DNA from: Trinickia sp. Y13
GTDB lineage: Bacteria; Pseudomonadota; Gammaproteobacteria; Burkholderiales; Burkholderiaceae
Direction: 5' to 3'
Assembly: GCF_029522115.1 (NCBI RefSeq)
Contig: NZ_JAKWFK010000008.1
Location: forward strand, 62,001-126,000
DNA: 64,000 bases
Part shown: positions 9,277 to 18,345 of the stretch, in pieces
Layout of the letters: each line of letters begins with the position of its first letter
Position numbering within the stretch: the stretch's first letter is position 1
The notes under the pieces: generated by a model
The model's database searches: none
Told to the model about the DNA's origin: nothing
Seen by the model: the letters and a program-made list of their open reading frames with translations, nothing else
Translations under genes and position numbers: made by a program

Positions 9277-10497
9277 ATGCCAAAGAAGTCTCTTTCTCGT
9301 ACTCGCATCGCCTACGCCGTCCTTGCCGTGGCTGCGGTGGCCGGCATCGGTGCGTTCAGCGCGATTCGCGTCAACGCCAGCGCGCCCGCGCAAGCCGCGC
9401 CGATGGCGCCCGAGGTCGATGTCGCCTCGGTCCTGAACAAGACCGTCACCGATTGGCAAAGCTATTCGGGCCGTCTCGAAGCCGTCGATAGAGTGGACGT
9501 CCGCCCGCAAGTCTCGGGCACGATCGTGTCGGTCGACTTCAAAGACGGCGCGCTCGTCAAGAAAGGCCAAACGCTGTTCGTGATCGACCCGCGTCCGTAC
9601 GCGGCCGAAGTCGATCGCGCGAAAGCTCAGCTCGCCGCGGCCAAGGCGCGCGAGAGCTACGCGCAGACCGATTGGCAACGCGCGCAGCGTCTGATGGCGG
9701 ACAACGCGATCGCCAAGCGCGACTACGATGAAAAGCAGAACAATGCCCTCGGTGCGGCTGCGGACGTGAAGGCGGCGCAAGCAGCGCTCGAAGCCGCGCA
9801 GATCAATCTCGGCTATACGAGGATCGTCGCGCCAGTGGCGGGACGCGTTTCCCGAGCTGAGATCACAGTTGGCAACGTCGTGTCGGCAGGCGCGAATGCG
9901 GCGCCGTTGACGACGCTCGTCTCGGTTTCGCCGATCTACGCGTCGTTCGACGTCGACGAGCAGACGTATCTGCAATACATCGGCCGTGCCCGGAGCGGGG
10001 TGAACGTGCCGGTGGAACTGGGACTGGCGAACGAAACCGGCTACTCGCGCAAGGGCGCGATCGCCTCGGTCGACAACCGGCTCGATACGTCGTCGGGCAC
10101 CATTCGCGTGCGTGCGCGCTTCGACAACCCGGACGGCACCTTGGTGCCCGGCCTTTACGCGCGCGTCAAGGTGGGCGGCGGGCAGCCGCATCCCGCGCTG
10201 CTGATCGACGAAGCCGCCATCGGCACGGATCAGGACAAGAAGTACGTGCTCGTCGTCGACAAGAAGGGCGCCGTGGCGTACCGCGAGGTCAAGCTCGGTG
10301 CATTGCACGGCAACTTGCGCGTGATCACGGCCGGGCTCTCGGCCGACGAGCGCATCGTCGTGAATGGCGTGCAGCGCGTACGTCCGGGCCAAACGGTGCG
10401 TGCGCACATGGTGCCGATGACCGACGATCCGTCCAGCAATGGTAGCGCGAGCGCCGATGCGGGCCAGGCAGGCGCGGCCCAATCGACGAATTCCTGA
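9277..10497 (+). CDS. bpeE: RND efflux periplasmic adaptor (membrane fusion protein)
   Basis: A 406-residue HlyD/AcrA-type adaptor that links the inner-membrane pump to the outer-membrane channel. It has an N-terminal membrane anchor or signal (residues 8-30) and no lipobox Cys, unlike AcrA. The lipoyl half-motifs flank an alpha-hairpin (VDRAKAQLAAAKARESYAQ and AQAALEAAQINLGYTRIVAP), followed by beta-barrel and membrane-proximal domains. ATG 9277 is chosen because it begins the membrane segment and has a GGAG upstream; the frame runs back to 9136 inside llpE without homology. By position it is BpeE/CeoA. Confidence 0.9.
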   Translation: MPKKSLSRTRIAYAVLAVAAVAGIGAFSAIRVNASAPAQAAPMAPEVDVASVLNKTVTDWQSYSGRLEAVDRVDVRPQVSGTIVSVDFKDGALVKKGQTLFVIDPRPYAAEVDRAKAQLAAAKARESYAQTDWQRAQRLMADNAIAKRDYDEKQNNALGAAADVKAAQAALEAAQINLGYTRIVAPVAGRVSRAEITVGNVVSAGANAAPLTTLVSVSPIYASFDVDEQTYLQYIGRARSGVNVPVELGLANETGYSRKGAIASVDNRLDTSSGTIRVRARFDNPDGTLVPGLYARVKVGGGQPHPALLIDEAAIGTDQDKKYVLVVDKKGAVAYREVKLGALHGNLRVITAGLSADERIVVNGVQRVRPGQTVRAHMVPMTDDPSSNGSASADAGQAGAAQSTNS

Positions 10498-10534
10498 GCT
10501 TTAGCTTCGACTCAAAGCACACTCAGAACGCCAC

Positions 10535-13500
10535 ATGAACATTTCAAAATTTTTCATCGACCGACCTATCTTCGCGGGGGTGTTGTCGGTCCTGATCCTG
10601 CTGGCCGGCGTCATTTCGCTGTTTCAGCTGCCGATCTCCGAATACCCCGAAGTGGTGCCGCCCTCGGTCATCGTTCACGCCCAGTATCCGGGCGCGAATC
10701 CGAAGGTGATCGCCGAGACCGTGGCCTCGCCGCTCGAAGAGCAGATCAACGGCGTCGAGAACATGCTCTACATGCAGGCGCAGGCGAACAGCGACGGCAA
10801 CATGACGTTGACCGTCACGTTCAAGCTGGGAACCGACCCCGACAAGGCGCAGCAACTCGTGCAGAACCGCGTGTCGCAAGCGATGCCGCGCCTGCCGGAC
10901 GACGTGCAACGTCTCGGCGTGACGACGATCAAGAGCTCGCCTACGTTGACGATGGTCGTCCACTTGATCTCGCCGGACAACCGCTACGACATGACGTATC
11001 TGCGCAACTACGCGTTGCTCAACGTCAAGGACCGGCTCGAGCGTATCGCGGGCGTCGGCCAAGTGCAGTTGTGGGGCGCGGGCGACTACGCGATGCGGAT
11101 CTGGCTCGATCCGAACAAGCTGGCTGAGCGCAACTTGACGGCGAACGACGTCGTCAGCGCCATTCGCGAGCAGAACGTGCAAGTGGCGGCTGGCGTGATC
11201 GGCGGCTCGCCGTCCTCGCCGGACGTGCCGCTGCAATTGTCGGTGAATGCGCGCGGCCGCTTGCAGACCGAATCGCAGTTCGGCGCCATCGTCATCAAAA
11301 GCTCTCCCGACGGCGGCGTGACGTATTTGCGTGACGTCGCGCGCGTGGAGTTGGCCGCATCCGAGTACGGTCTGCGCTCGTTGCTCGACAACAAGCCGGC
11401 CGTCGCGCTCGGTATCAATCAGCAGCCTGGCGCCAATTCGCTCGCGATCTCCGATCAAGTGCGCAAAGACATGGCCGAGCTGAAGAAGGATTTCCCGGCC
11501 GGCGTGGACTACGACATCGTCTACGATCCGACGCAGTTCGTGCGCTCGAGCATCGAAGCGGTAATCCATACGCTGCTTGAAGCGATCACGCTGGTCGTCA
11601 TCGTCGTGATCGTGTTCTTGCAGACGTGGCGTGCATCGATCATTCCGCTCGTCGCGGTGCCGGTGTCGATCGTCGGGACGTTCTCGCTGCTGCTCGCATT
11701 CGGATTCTCGATCAATGCGTTGTCGCTGTTCGGGATGGTGCTTGCCATCGGTATCGTGGTCGACGATGCGATCGTCGTGGTCGAAAACGTCGAGCGCAAC
11801 ATCTCGGCGGGCTTGAGTGCGAGGGCCGCCACCTATCGGGCGATGCGAGAGGTGAGCGGGCCGATCATCGCCATTGCGTTGACACTGGTTGCCGTGTTCG
11901 TGCCGCTTGCGTTCATGAGCGGATTGACCGGCCAGTTCTATAAGCAATTCGCGATGACGATCGCGATCTCGACGGTGATCTCCGCATTCAACTCGTTGAC
12001 GCTGTCGCCGGCGCTGTGCGCGATCTTGCTACGCGGGCACGATGCGCCCAAAGATTGGCTCACGCGCGCGATGGACCGCGTGCTCGGCGGATTCTTCAGG
12101 CAGTTCAACAAGGTGTTCAAGCGCGGCTCGCAGTCGTATGGCCGCGGCGTGACGCGCGTGCTCGGCCGCAAATCGCTGATGCTCGGCGTCTATGCGGTGC
12201 TCGTAGGCGCGACTTTGCTCGTCACGCACGTCGTGCCGGGCGGCTTCGTGCCGGCGCAAGACAAGGAGTATCTGATCGCGTTCGCGCAGTTGCCGAACGG
12301 GGCCACGCTCGATCGGACGGAGGGCATCATCCGTGAAATGGGCGACATGGCGATGAAGCAACCGGGCGTCGAGCATGCGGTGGCGTTCCCCGGCTTGTCG
12401 GTGAACGGCTTCACGAACAGCTCGAGCGCGGGCATCGTGTTCGTGACGCTCAAGCCCTTCAAGGATCGCGGTTCGAGGGCGTTGTCGGCCGGGGCCATTG
12501 CAGGCGCGTTGAACCAAAAGTACGCGGGCATCAAAGGTGCATTCGTGGCAGTGTTCCCGCCGCCGCCCGTGCTCGGCCTGGGCACGCTCGGAGGGTTCAA
12601 GCTGCAGCTGGAAGATCGCGGTGCGCTCGGCTATGCGCAGCTCGACGAAGCGACGCAGGCGTTCATCAAGCGCGCGCACGAAGCGCCCGAGCTCGGCCCG
12701 CTGTTCACGAGCTACCAGATCAACGTGCCGCAGTTGAACGTCGATCTCGACCGGGTGAAAGCCAAGCAGCTCGGCGTGTCGGTGACCGACATCTTCAATA
12801 CGATGCAGATCTATCTGGGCTCGCTGTATGTGAACGACTTCAACCGTTTCGGCCGCGTTTATCAGGTGCGCGTGCAAGCCGATGCGCCGTTCCGCGCGCA
12901 CCCGGACGATATCTTGCAGTTGAAGACGCGCAACGCCGCGGGCGAGATGGTGCCGCTCTCGTCGGTCGTGAAGGTGTCGCCCACGTTCGGTCCCGAGATG
13001 GTGGTTCGCTACAACGGCTATACGGCGGCCGACATCAACGGCGGCCCGGCGCCGGGCTACTCGTCGGATCAAGCGCAGAACGCGATCGCGCGCATCGCCA
13101 AGGAAACGCTGCCGCGCGGCGTGAGCTTCGAATGGACCGACCTGACGTATCAGCAGGTGCTGGCCGGCAATTCGGCGATCTGGGTGTTCCCGATCAGCGT
13201 GCTGCTCGTGTTCCTCGTGCTTGCCGCGTTGTACGAGAGCTTGACGTTGCCGCTTGCGGTCATTTTGATCGTGCCGATGAGCGTGCTGTCCGCGCTAACG
13301 GGGGTGTGGCTGCTGCGTGGCGACAACAACATCTTCACGCAGATCGGCTTGATGGTGCTGGTGGGATTGGCGTCCAAGAACGCGATTCTGATCGTCGAGT
13401 TCGCGCGTGAGTTGGAGCACGATGGCCGTACGCCGATCGCGGCCGCGATCGAAGCGAGCCGGCTGCGACTGCGTCCGATCTTGATGACGTCGATCGCATT

Positions 13501-13732
13501 CATCATGGGCGTCGTGCCGCTCGTGCTATCGACGGGCGCCGGCTCTGAAATGCGTCATGCGATGGGTATCGCCGTGTTCTTCGGGATGCTGGGCGTCACG
13601 CTGTTCGGCCTGATGTTGACGCCGGTGTTCTACGTCGTGCTGCGCAAGCTGGCCGGTGGCACGATCCACGTCGCGGGCAAGGACTCGAAGAAAGACACGG
13701 ACGTCGACGAACCCGCGCTGTCGGATGCTTGA
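10535..13732 (+). CDS. bpeF: RND multidrug efflux transporter, inner membrane
   Basis: A 1065-residue proton-driven HAE1-type RND pump of the usual length. It starts with the typical MNISKFFIDRPIFAGVLS and has twelve membrane helices in two sets. The central TM4 carries the paired aspartates (GIVVDDAIVVVENVER), and two large periplasmic loops lie between TM1-TM2 and TM7-TM8. Together with bpeE and oprC it forms a complete pump. In pathogenic Burkholderia the homologous pump exports chloramphenicol, trimethoprim and fluoroquinolones; the substrate range of this copy is inferred. The frame is intact. Confidence 0.95.
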   Translation: MNISKFFIDRPIFAGVLSVLILLAGVISLFQLPISEYPEVVPPSVIVHAQYPGANPKVIAETVASPLEEQINGVENMLYMQAQANSDGNMTLTVTFKLGTDPDKAQQLVQNRVSQAMPRLPDDVQRLGVTTIKSSPTLTMVVHLISPDNRYDMTYLRNYALLNVKDRLERIAGVGQVQLWGAGDYAMRIWLDPNKLAERNLTANDVVSAIREQNVQVAAGVIGGSPSSPDVPLQLSVNARGRLQTESQFGAIVIKSSPDGGVTYLRDVARVELAASEYGLRSLLDNKPAVALGINQQPGANSLAISDQVRKDMAELKKDFPAGVDYDIVYDPTQFVRSSIEAVIHTLLEAITLVVIVVIVFLQTWRASIIPLVAVPVSIVGTFSLLLAFGFSINALSLFGMVLAIGIVVDDAIVVVENVERNISAGLSARAATYRAMREVSGPIIAIALTLVAVFVPLAFMSGLTGQFYKQFAMTIAISTVISAFNSLTLSPALCAILLRGHDAPKDWLTRAMDRVLGGFFRQFNKVFKRGSQSYGRGVTRVLGRKSLMLGVYAVLVGATLLVTHVVPGGFVPAQDKEYLIAFAQLPNGATLDRTEGIIREMGDMAMKQPGVEHAVAFPGLSVNGFTNSSSAGIVFVTLKPFKDRGSRALSAGAIAGALNQKYAGIKGAFVAVFPPPPVLGLGTLGGFKLQLEDRGALGYAQLDEATQAFIKRAHEAPELGPLFTSYQINVPQLNVDLDRVKAKQLGVSVTDIFNTMQIYLGSLYVNDFNRFGRVYQVRVQADAPFRAHPDDILQLKTRNAAGEMVPLSSVVKVSPTFGPEMVVRYNGYTAADINGGPAPGYSSDQAQNAIARIAKETLPRGVSFEWTDLTYQQVLAGNSAIWVFPISVLLVFLVLAALYESLTLPLAVILIVPMSVLSALTGVWLLRGDNNIFTQIGLMVLVGLASKNAILIVEFARELEHDGRTPIAAAIEASRLRLRPILMTSIAFIMGVVPLVLSTGAGSEMRHAMGIAVFFGMLGVTLFGLMLTPVFYVVLRKLAGGTIHVAGKDSKKDTDVDEPALSDA

Positions 13733-13749
13733 GGCTTAGAGGAAAAACA

Positions 13750-15279
13750 ATGAAACGAATGGATTCGGTTGCCGCAAGCGCGCGTGACAAAAGCGCGAAA
13801 CGCCTGGCGCTGCGGGTGTTGGCGGGCAGTCTGTTGATGACGCTGGTGGCGGCCTGCTCGGTGGGGCCGACTTACAAACGGCCCGATGTCGATACCCCGC
13901 AGGCGTTCAAGGAAGCGCCGCTGCCCGCTTCCGAAGCGGGCACGTGGAAGAGTGCGCAGCCATCGGAAGCGATGCAGCGCGGCCAATGGTGGACGATTTT
14001 CAACGATGAGACGCTGAACAAGCTCGAAGACGAAGCGCTATCGGCGAATCAAGATTTGAAGGCGGCCGCCGCGCGCGTGCGCGAGTCGCGCGCGGGGCTC
14101 GACGCCGCCCGTTCGGCTTGGTTCCCCGAACTCGGCGTGGGTTTCGGTCCGACGCGCGAGCGCTCATCGCCGGCTTCGCAAGGGCTGCCGCAGAACGCGT
14201 ACGTGCCTCCCGTCACGCTATGGCGTGCGCAGTCGACAGTATCGTACGAGGCGCCTTTGTTCGGCCGCGTGAGCGATAACGTCGCCGCTAGCCGCGCCGA
14301 TTCGCAGCAGAGCGAAGCACTGTTCCGCTCCGTGCAGTTGGCGTTGCAGGCCGATGTCGCATCGAACTACTTCTCGTTGCGCGAGCTCGACGCGGAGCAA
14401 GACCTGTATCGCCGCACGGTGACGTTGCGCGAAGAAGGGCTCAAGCTCGTCAAGCATCGCTACGACGCCGGTGAAGTCAGCGAGCTCGATCTTCAGCAAG
14501 CGACCAATTCGCTCGCGAGTGCGAAGGCCGACGCAGCAGGCATTGCTCGGCAGCGCGCCGCGTCGGAACACGCGCTCGCCGTGTTGCTCGGCAAGCCGCC
14601 CGCGGAGTTTTCGTTTTCGCAGCAGCCGCTCGAACGCGTGCTCGCGCGCGTGCCGGCCGGGTTGCCGTCCTCACTGCTCGAACGCCGGCCCGATATCGCC
14701 GCTGCCGAGCGGGCGATGGCCGCCGCGAATGCTCGCGTGGGGCTGGCCAAATCGGCGTTCTTTCCGCAGCTCGATATCACGGGGGCGTTCGGCTATGAGG
14801 CGTCCGGCTTGAGCCAGCTGTTCAACTGGTCGAGCCGCACGTTCTTGCTGGGGCCATTCGCGGGTACCGCACTGACGCTGCCGATCTTCGACGGCGGCCG
14901 CCGCAAGGCTGATCTGACGCGGGCGAGGGCGCAATACGACGAGCAAGTGGCGAACTACCGTCAGCAGGTGCTCAACGCGTTCCGCGAAGTCGAAGATAGC
15001 CTGGCCGATCTGCGATTGCTCGACGATCAGATCAAGGCGCAAAACGACGCGGTCAACGCGGCGGCGCGTGCGCAGCATCTGTCTGAAGCGCAGTATCGCG
15101 AAGGGCAGGTCAACTATCTCGACGTGCTCGATAGCCAGCGCACGGTGTTGTTGGCGCAACGTCAGGCGAGCCAGTTGGCCGGTGCGCAGGCGGTGGCGAC
15201 GGTCAGTCTCATTCGCGCGCTTGGCGGCGGCTGGGGCGATCCCAAGCCGGCCGATACGCAGCAGGTTGCCAAGCGGTGA
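13750..15279 (+). CDS. oprC: RND efflux outer-membrane lipoprotein channel (NodT/OprM family)
   Basis: A 509-residue outer-membrane factor. A lipobox (LVAAC) near residue 37 predicts cleavage and lipid attachment at Cys. Two OEP repeats follow, with the family signatures VGPTYKRPDV at the mature N-terminus, RRPDIAAAERAMAAANARVG and YREGQVNYLDVLDSQRT. ATG 13750 has AGAGGA upstream and a short basic leader before the hydrophobic signal. It is 17 bp after bpeF and completes the tripartite pump. The name follows the B. pseudomallei locus (OpcM in B. cenocepacia). Confidence 0.92.
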   Translation: MKRMDSVAASARDKSAKRLALRVLAGSLLMTLVAACSVGPTYKRPDVDTPQAFKEAPLPASEAGTWKSAQPSEAMQRGQWWTIFNDETLNKLEDEALSANQDLKAAAARVRESRAGLDAARSAWFPELGVGFGPTRERSSPASQGLPQNAYVPPVTLWRAQSTVSYEAPLFGRVSDNVAASRADSQQSEALFRSVQLALQADVASNYFSLRELDAEQDLYRRTVTLREEGLKLVKHRYDAGEVSELDLQQATNSLASAKADAAGIARQRAASEHALAVLLGKPPAEFSFSQQPLERVLARVPAGLPSSLLERRPDIAAAERAMAAANARVGLAKSAFFPQLDITGAFGYEASGLSQLFNWSSRTFLLGPFAGTALTLPIFDGGRRKADLTRARAQYDEQVANYRQQVLNAFREVEDSLADLRLLDDQIKAQNDAVNAAARAQHLSEAQYREGQVNYLDVLDSQRTVLLAQRQASQLAGAQAVATVSLIRALGGGWGDPKPADTQQVAKR

Positions 15280-15333
15280 TGCGGTGTGCCGCTCGCGCGC
15301 AAGCGGGCGCGGGCGGCGCGTCTTGAGTTGAGG

Positions 15334-15371
15334 GAGCGTCTCTCGTGCATTCGCTTGCGCGAGAGATGCTC
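15334..15371 (+). terminator. Hairpin between oprC and the antitoxin-like gene
   Basis: Arms 15334-15345 (GAGCGTCTCTCG) and 15360-15371 pair over 11 of 12 bases around a 14-base loop. It lies 55 bp after the oprC stop and 47 bp before the next start. Only a short T-rich stretch follows, so it is either a weak terminator of the efflux operon or a leader hairpin of the next gene. Confidence 0.45.
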
Positions 15372-15418
15372 CGGTCTGTTTGCGCTGCATGGCGCACAAA
15401 GGAAGCGAGGGACGGTAG

Positions 15419-15814
15419 ATGAACTCGACGGTTGTGATTGATGACATCGAGCAGGGCGTGAGCTTCGAGCAATTCATGACATCGCTGCGCGATCCCGCGT
15501 TCGCAGCGCCCATCGTTTCGGCGCGGCGTTTTTCCGATGCATTGCATATCGACCTACAGACGCTCGCAAAACAGGCGGGCGTACATCGCAACACGCTGAG
15601 CCGGATGCCCGCGTCGGAGAGCGTGCAGCGGTTTTTGCGCGAGGCGTTGCGGGTGATTCGCGCGGCGACGGACGTGCAAGGGTGTGTGAAGCAAGCGCTG
15701 TTCTGGTACCGGAACGAGCCGTTGTCGGAGTTCGGGTACAAAACGGCCGAGCAGCTTGTGTGCATGGGGCGGACGGAGGATGTGCTGCGGTATATGGTTT
15801 TGCTCCAGCGGTAG
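15419..15814 (+). CDS. MbcA/ParS/Xre-type antitoxin-like protein, without toxin partner
   Basis: A 131-residue protein with an N-terminal HTH-like segment (LQTLAKQAGVHRNTLSRMP, residues 48-66). Its C-terminal domain of the MbcA/ParS (DUF2384) kind contains ALFWYRNEPLSEFGYKTAEQL and then VLRYM. In RES-Xre and related toxin-antitoxin pairs this domain binds a NAD-degrading RES toxin encoded immediately downstream. No RES-like frame follows here; the next gene is on the other strand and unrelated. It could be an orphan antitoxin kept as a regulator, or it could act on the upstream efflux operon. ATG 15419 has a GGAAGCGAGGGA purine tract upstream. Confidence 0.75.
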   Translation: MNSTVVIDDIEQGVSFEQFMTSLRDPAFAAPIVSARRFSDALHIDLQTLAKQAGVHRNTLSRMPASESVQRFLREALRVIRAATDVQGCVKQALFWYRNEPLSEFGYKTAEQLVCMGRTEDVLRYMVLLQR

Positions 15815-16031
15815 GCGCACTGCGGTAACGCTGATCGCCAAGTTTGTCACCGCAAAACCGATCCCCTTAGTGAACGTTGAGCTTAAGCGGGGGGCGGAGA
15901 AAGGGGGGCAAGACGATGCGGGCGCCTACGCGCTCGCATTCAAGCTTGAAGCGAGCTTGGTTTGGCGAAGCGCGTTTCGCGACGGCGGAGTGGATGAAGC
16001 GCTAGACGTATAAGGCTTGGTGCGCATGCGC
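15815..16031. other. Gap at the left edge of the low-GC islet
   Basis: Between the antitoxin-like gene and the convergent effector-like gene I see no supported gene or repeat. Base composition starts to drop from about 16000 on. No transposase, integrase or clear target duplication marks the border. Confidence 0.5.
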
Positions 16032-17828
16032 TCATTGTTGGTCGGATTCTCTGTTGTTGCTGTTTTGATTGTTTTTGATTATGGTTCGTCCGGCGGGTTT
16101 GATGGCCTGTTTCGGAATCATTTTGAAAAATCCCAGCCCGTTTGCAGTCTTTATTCCGTCGAAGCCCACGGAAACCCATTCGTTCCCCTGAGCCGCTTGC
16201 TCTGCCGGTATGGTTTTCCCTACATAATTTGTCTTGAAGACCCACTTTTTGAATTTATTTAGGTACGGCACTATTTCAAAGCCAACGAAAATGGCCGCAC
16301 TTTTGTAATCTCCCTGGTAAATTGCTCTCCCAGCGTCCCAGAATGGAATGTAGCAGCCTAGAATGGTGTTGAACGCTTCCGTGAAGGTGGATTCGCGAGT
16401 CACAAGATCGGCCATTTTCTTTACGGTGTTGCCGATGATCGGGTGAAGGGTGTGCTTGACGGCGGTACGAACGGTGTCCAGCCGATGGCTACCTGCTTGC
16501 TCCACCAAAGTAGTGACGAATCTGGGGTTCGCCGGCAATGCGCTGGGATCCCTATAAAGTAACCGAGTGCCCACCAGCGTCATCCACGAGCGAAATCCGG
16601 CGGGATCGGTGGGTACCTTGAAAACTAAATTCGGATGGTGAGGAACGATGGCATAGCGCTGGGTTTCCCCATTCTTTTGTGTTTCGATTATGGAACCGAG
16701 CTCTGCTCTGTGGTGGTTGCTTTCTGCAGCGCCAAATTCTGTTCTTCGCTCTCTCATTTCGACGTGGTAAAATTTTGCCTTGTCACTGCGATTTATTCCA
16801 AAGTCGGCGAGCTTTTCCATGAAGACGTCGATGCCATCGTGTATGGTTCGCCACTTGATTTGCTCGACCCCCTTCTTTTCGAAGAAATTTTCACCCTTTT
16901 TTTCCATGGTTCTTATTTCGCCTATCAGTTTTCTCGCGGTCGGCGATTCCCCCAATATATCGAGCCCACCTCTGTCCGTGGTGCAGAAGTGCTGAAGGAT
17001 CTCGATCGGTGTTCGTGTAGTCTCCTGTCTGGTTCCCGCTGGGACGCTGCCCGACACATCGATGCCACCGGTAATATGAATGATGGCTACAGGTAGGTTT
17101 TCGTGGGGATTATATCCGGCACGCTTTAGCGCGAATGCGGCCACTTGTTCAAACGATTGCACCGAGCTGATTGCCTTCCGCATATATTGACTTAAAGTCT
17201 GGGAGGGGTACACGATGACGTTCTCGGGAAGAGACGTAGCATTCCCAAATTGACCGTCCGTCCCGGCATCGCGACGCTGCCGTTGCTGTTGTTGGACTGT
17301 GTTCAATCCGGTGATTGGGCTCGCCCCAGGCTCGGTTTCATCGTTTTGAAAAGTTGTAAGTAATTCGTAAAGTTCGGTCGGCCTGCCGTGATTATAGGTG
17401 GATGATCCACTCCCTTGGCTGTTCGATCCCGGTGCCGGTCCAGGTCCGGACGCAGGTCCTGCACCCGGATCGAGGGGCGGGACTTTGGGCCGCTGGTAAG
17501 CTTTATCCCAGGTACGCGCATACGTGCCCGTGAAGAAGTTCAATATCATTGCCAGCATGAGCCAGCGTCCCCATCCTTCCACATTGGGTATGCTCGATGA
17601 CTCGGGCGGTTGCTGCTCCGATAGTGCATTGAAGATGTCGAATAGGGTGGGTTGCTGCAACTCGCGATACCAAAGCTGTTCGTCGACCGCTTTTTTCTGC
17701 TCATTGGGGGTGGGCCGTTTCTGACCAACGTTGTGGCGGATTTTTTTCTCCAGCTTTTGTATGCCTTTCTTGGTCTTCGGCTGCTTATTCGGCGCTTTTT
17801 TATTCTGTAATGCATGGACGTTTGTCAT
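16032..17828 (-). CDS. Effector-like protein of unknown function in a low-GC islet
   Basis: I do not recognise a named family. The 598-residue protein has a basic, Lys/Gln-rich N-terminus (1-50), one hydrophobic segment (about 88-103) and a Pro/Gly/Ser linker (115-145). A mostly hydrophilic central region (about 195-460) follows, then a hydrophobic stretch at 486-525 containing IPFWDAGRAIYQGDYKSAA, which recalls membrane-localising C-terminal parts of large bacterial toxins and type III effectors. There is no Sec signal. Base composition and codon use (AAA, ATT, TTT) are far more AT-rich than in the neighbours, which suggests horizontal transfer. ATG 17828 has GGAG nine bases upstream. A fragment of a paralogue lies just beyond, on the other strand. 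A secreted effector or toxin is an inference; no catalytic motif is assigned. Confidence 0.6.
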   Translation of the reverse strand: MTNVHALQNKKAPNKQPKTKKGIQKLEKKIRHNVGQKRPTPNEQKKAVDEQLWYRELQQPTLFDIFNALSEQQPPESSSIPNVEGWGRWLMLAMILNFFTGTYARTWDKAYQRPKVPPLDPGAGPASGPGPAPGSNSQGSGSSTYNHGRPTELYELLTTFQNDETEPGASPITGLNTVQQQQRQRRDAGTDGQFGNATSLPENVIVYPSQTLSQYMRKAISSVQSFEQVAAFALKRAGYNPHENLPVAIIHITGGIDVSGSVPAGTRQETTRTPIEILQHFCTTDRGGLDILGESPTARKLIGEIRTMEKKGENFFEKKGVEQIKWRTIHDGIDVFMEKLADFGINRSDKAKFYHVEMRERRTEFGAAESNHHRAELGSIIETQKNGETQRYAIVPHHPNLVFKVPTDPAGFRSWMTLVGTRLLYRDPSALPANPRFVTTLVEQAGSHRLDTVRTAVKHTLHPIIGNTVKKMADLVTRESTFTEAFNTILGCYIPFWDAGRAIYQGDYKSAAIFVGFEIVPYLNKFKKWVFKTNYVGKTIPAEQAAQGNEWVSVGFDGIKTANGLGFFKMIPKQAIKPAGRTIIKNNQNSNNRESDQQ

Positions 17829-18082
17829 GTGGCGGGCTCCTCGAAAGCCGTCGACTTCGGCACCGGCGCCGAACCGCCCATAGGCCCCGGGGAACGACGT
17901 TTATTTGCAGGCACAGTACCGGCTGCAACGGCGCCGAGCTTGATGATTTGCGGTGGCAAGGGATGGATCGGCGGACGGATATCCCGCTGCTTGCACGTTA
18001 ACCGATGCTTTGTGGCGGTTCAACGGCCAATCGGTCAGCGTCGGTCCCCGCGGGTGTCGTTGCCCCACATACTGATACATGA

Positions 18083-18340
18083 CATTTTCAACGGGAAACG
18101 CACTATTTCTCAACGACGGAGAGAAATGCGATAACGATCACTCCTGATCGCGACAAAGCTGCCACGTTGACAGGTCGAATCACGCATATTTGGAAGCGTC
18201 AAGGGCAAGACTTCTTTGAGCGCGAGGGGATCAAGCCGCTCAAGGATAAGTTCAAGAGCGAGGGCGTTGATGTTTTCGCTAAAAAGCTCGCGGCGGTCCG
18301 TGATGCTGGGGCGGCACGCTCATTTCCTGTAACGCGCGCC
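18083..18340 (+). pseudogene. Decayed fragment of a paralogue of the 16032-17828 gene
   Basis: The plus-strand frame from 18083 to about 18340 has no proper start or end. It aligns by eye with residues 285-345 of the neighbouring effector-like protein. Shared positions include G-R-I ... K-x-x-G-x-x-FF-E-x-x-G and G-V/I-DVF-x-x-KLA. The match ends where the ROK gene's 3' end begins (18346). The opposite orientation and missing flanks indicate a rearranged remnant of a second copy rather than a functional gene. The 254 bp between the effector start and this fragment (17829-18082) holds no other supported gene. Confidence 0.55.
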
Positions 18341-18345
18341 GGCAA

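Noticed and set aside
10544-11947. 467-codon minus-strand frame inside bpeF
   Set aside because: Shadow of the RND pump; rich in His, Arg, Asp and Gln with no family features.
17842-17873. Possible hrpII box upstream of the effector-like gene
   Set aside because: The two TTCG elements on the minus strand are separated by 24 bases, not 16.
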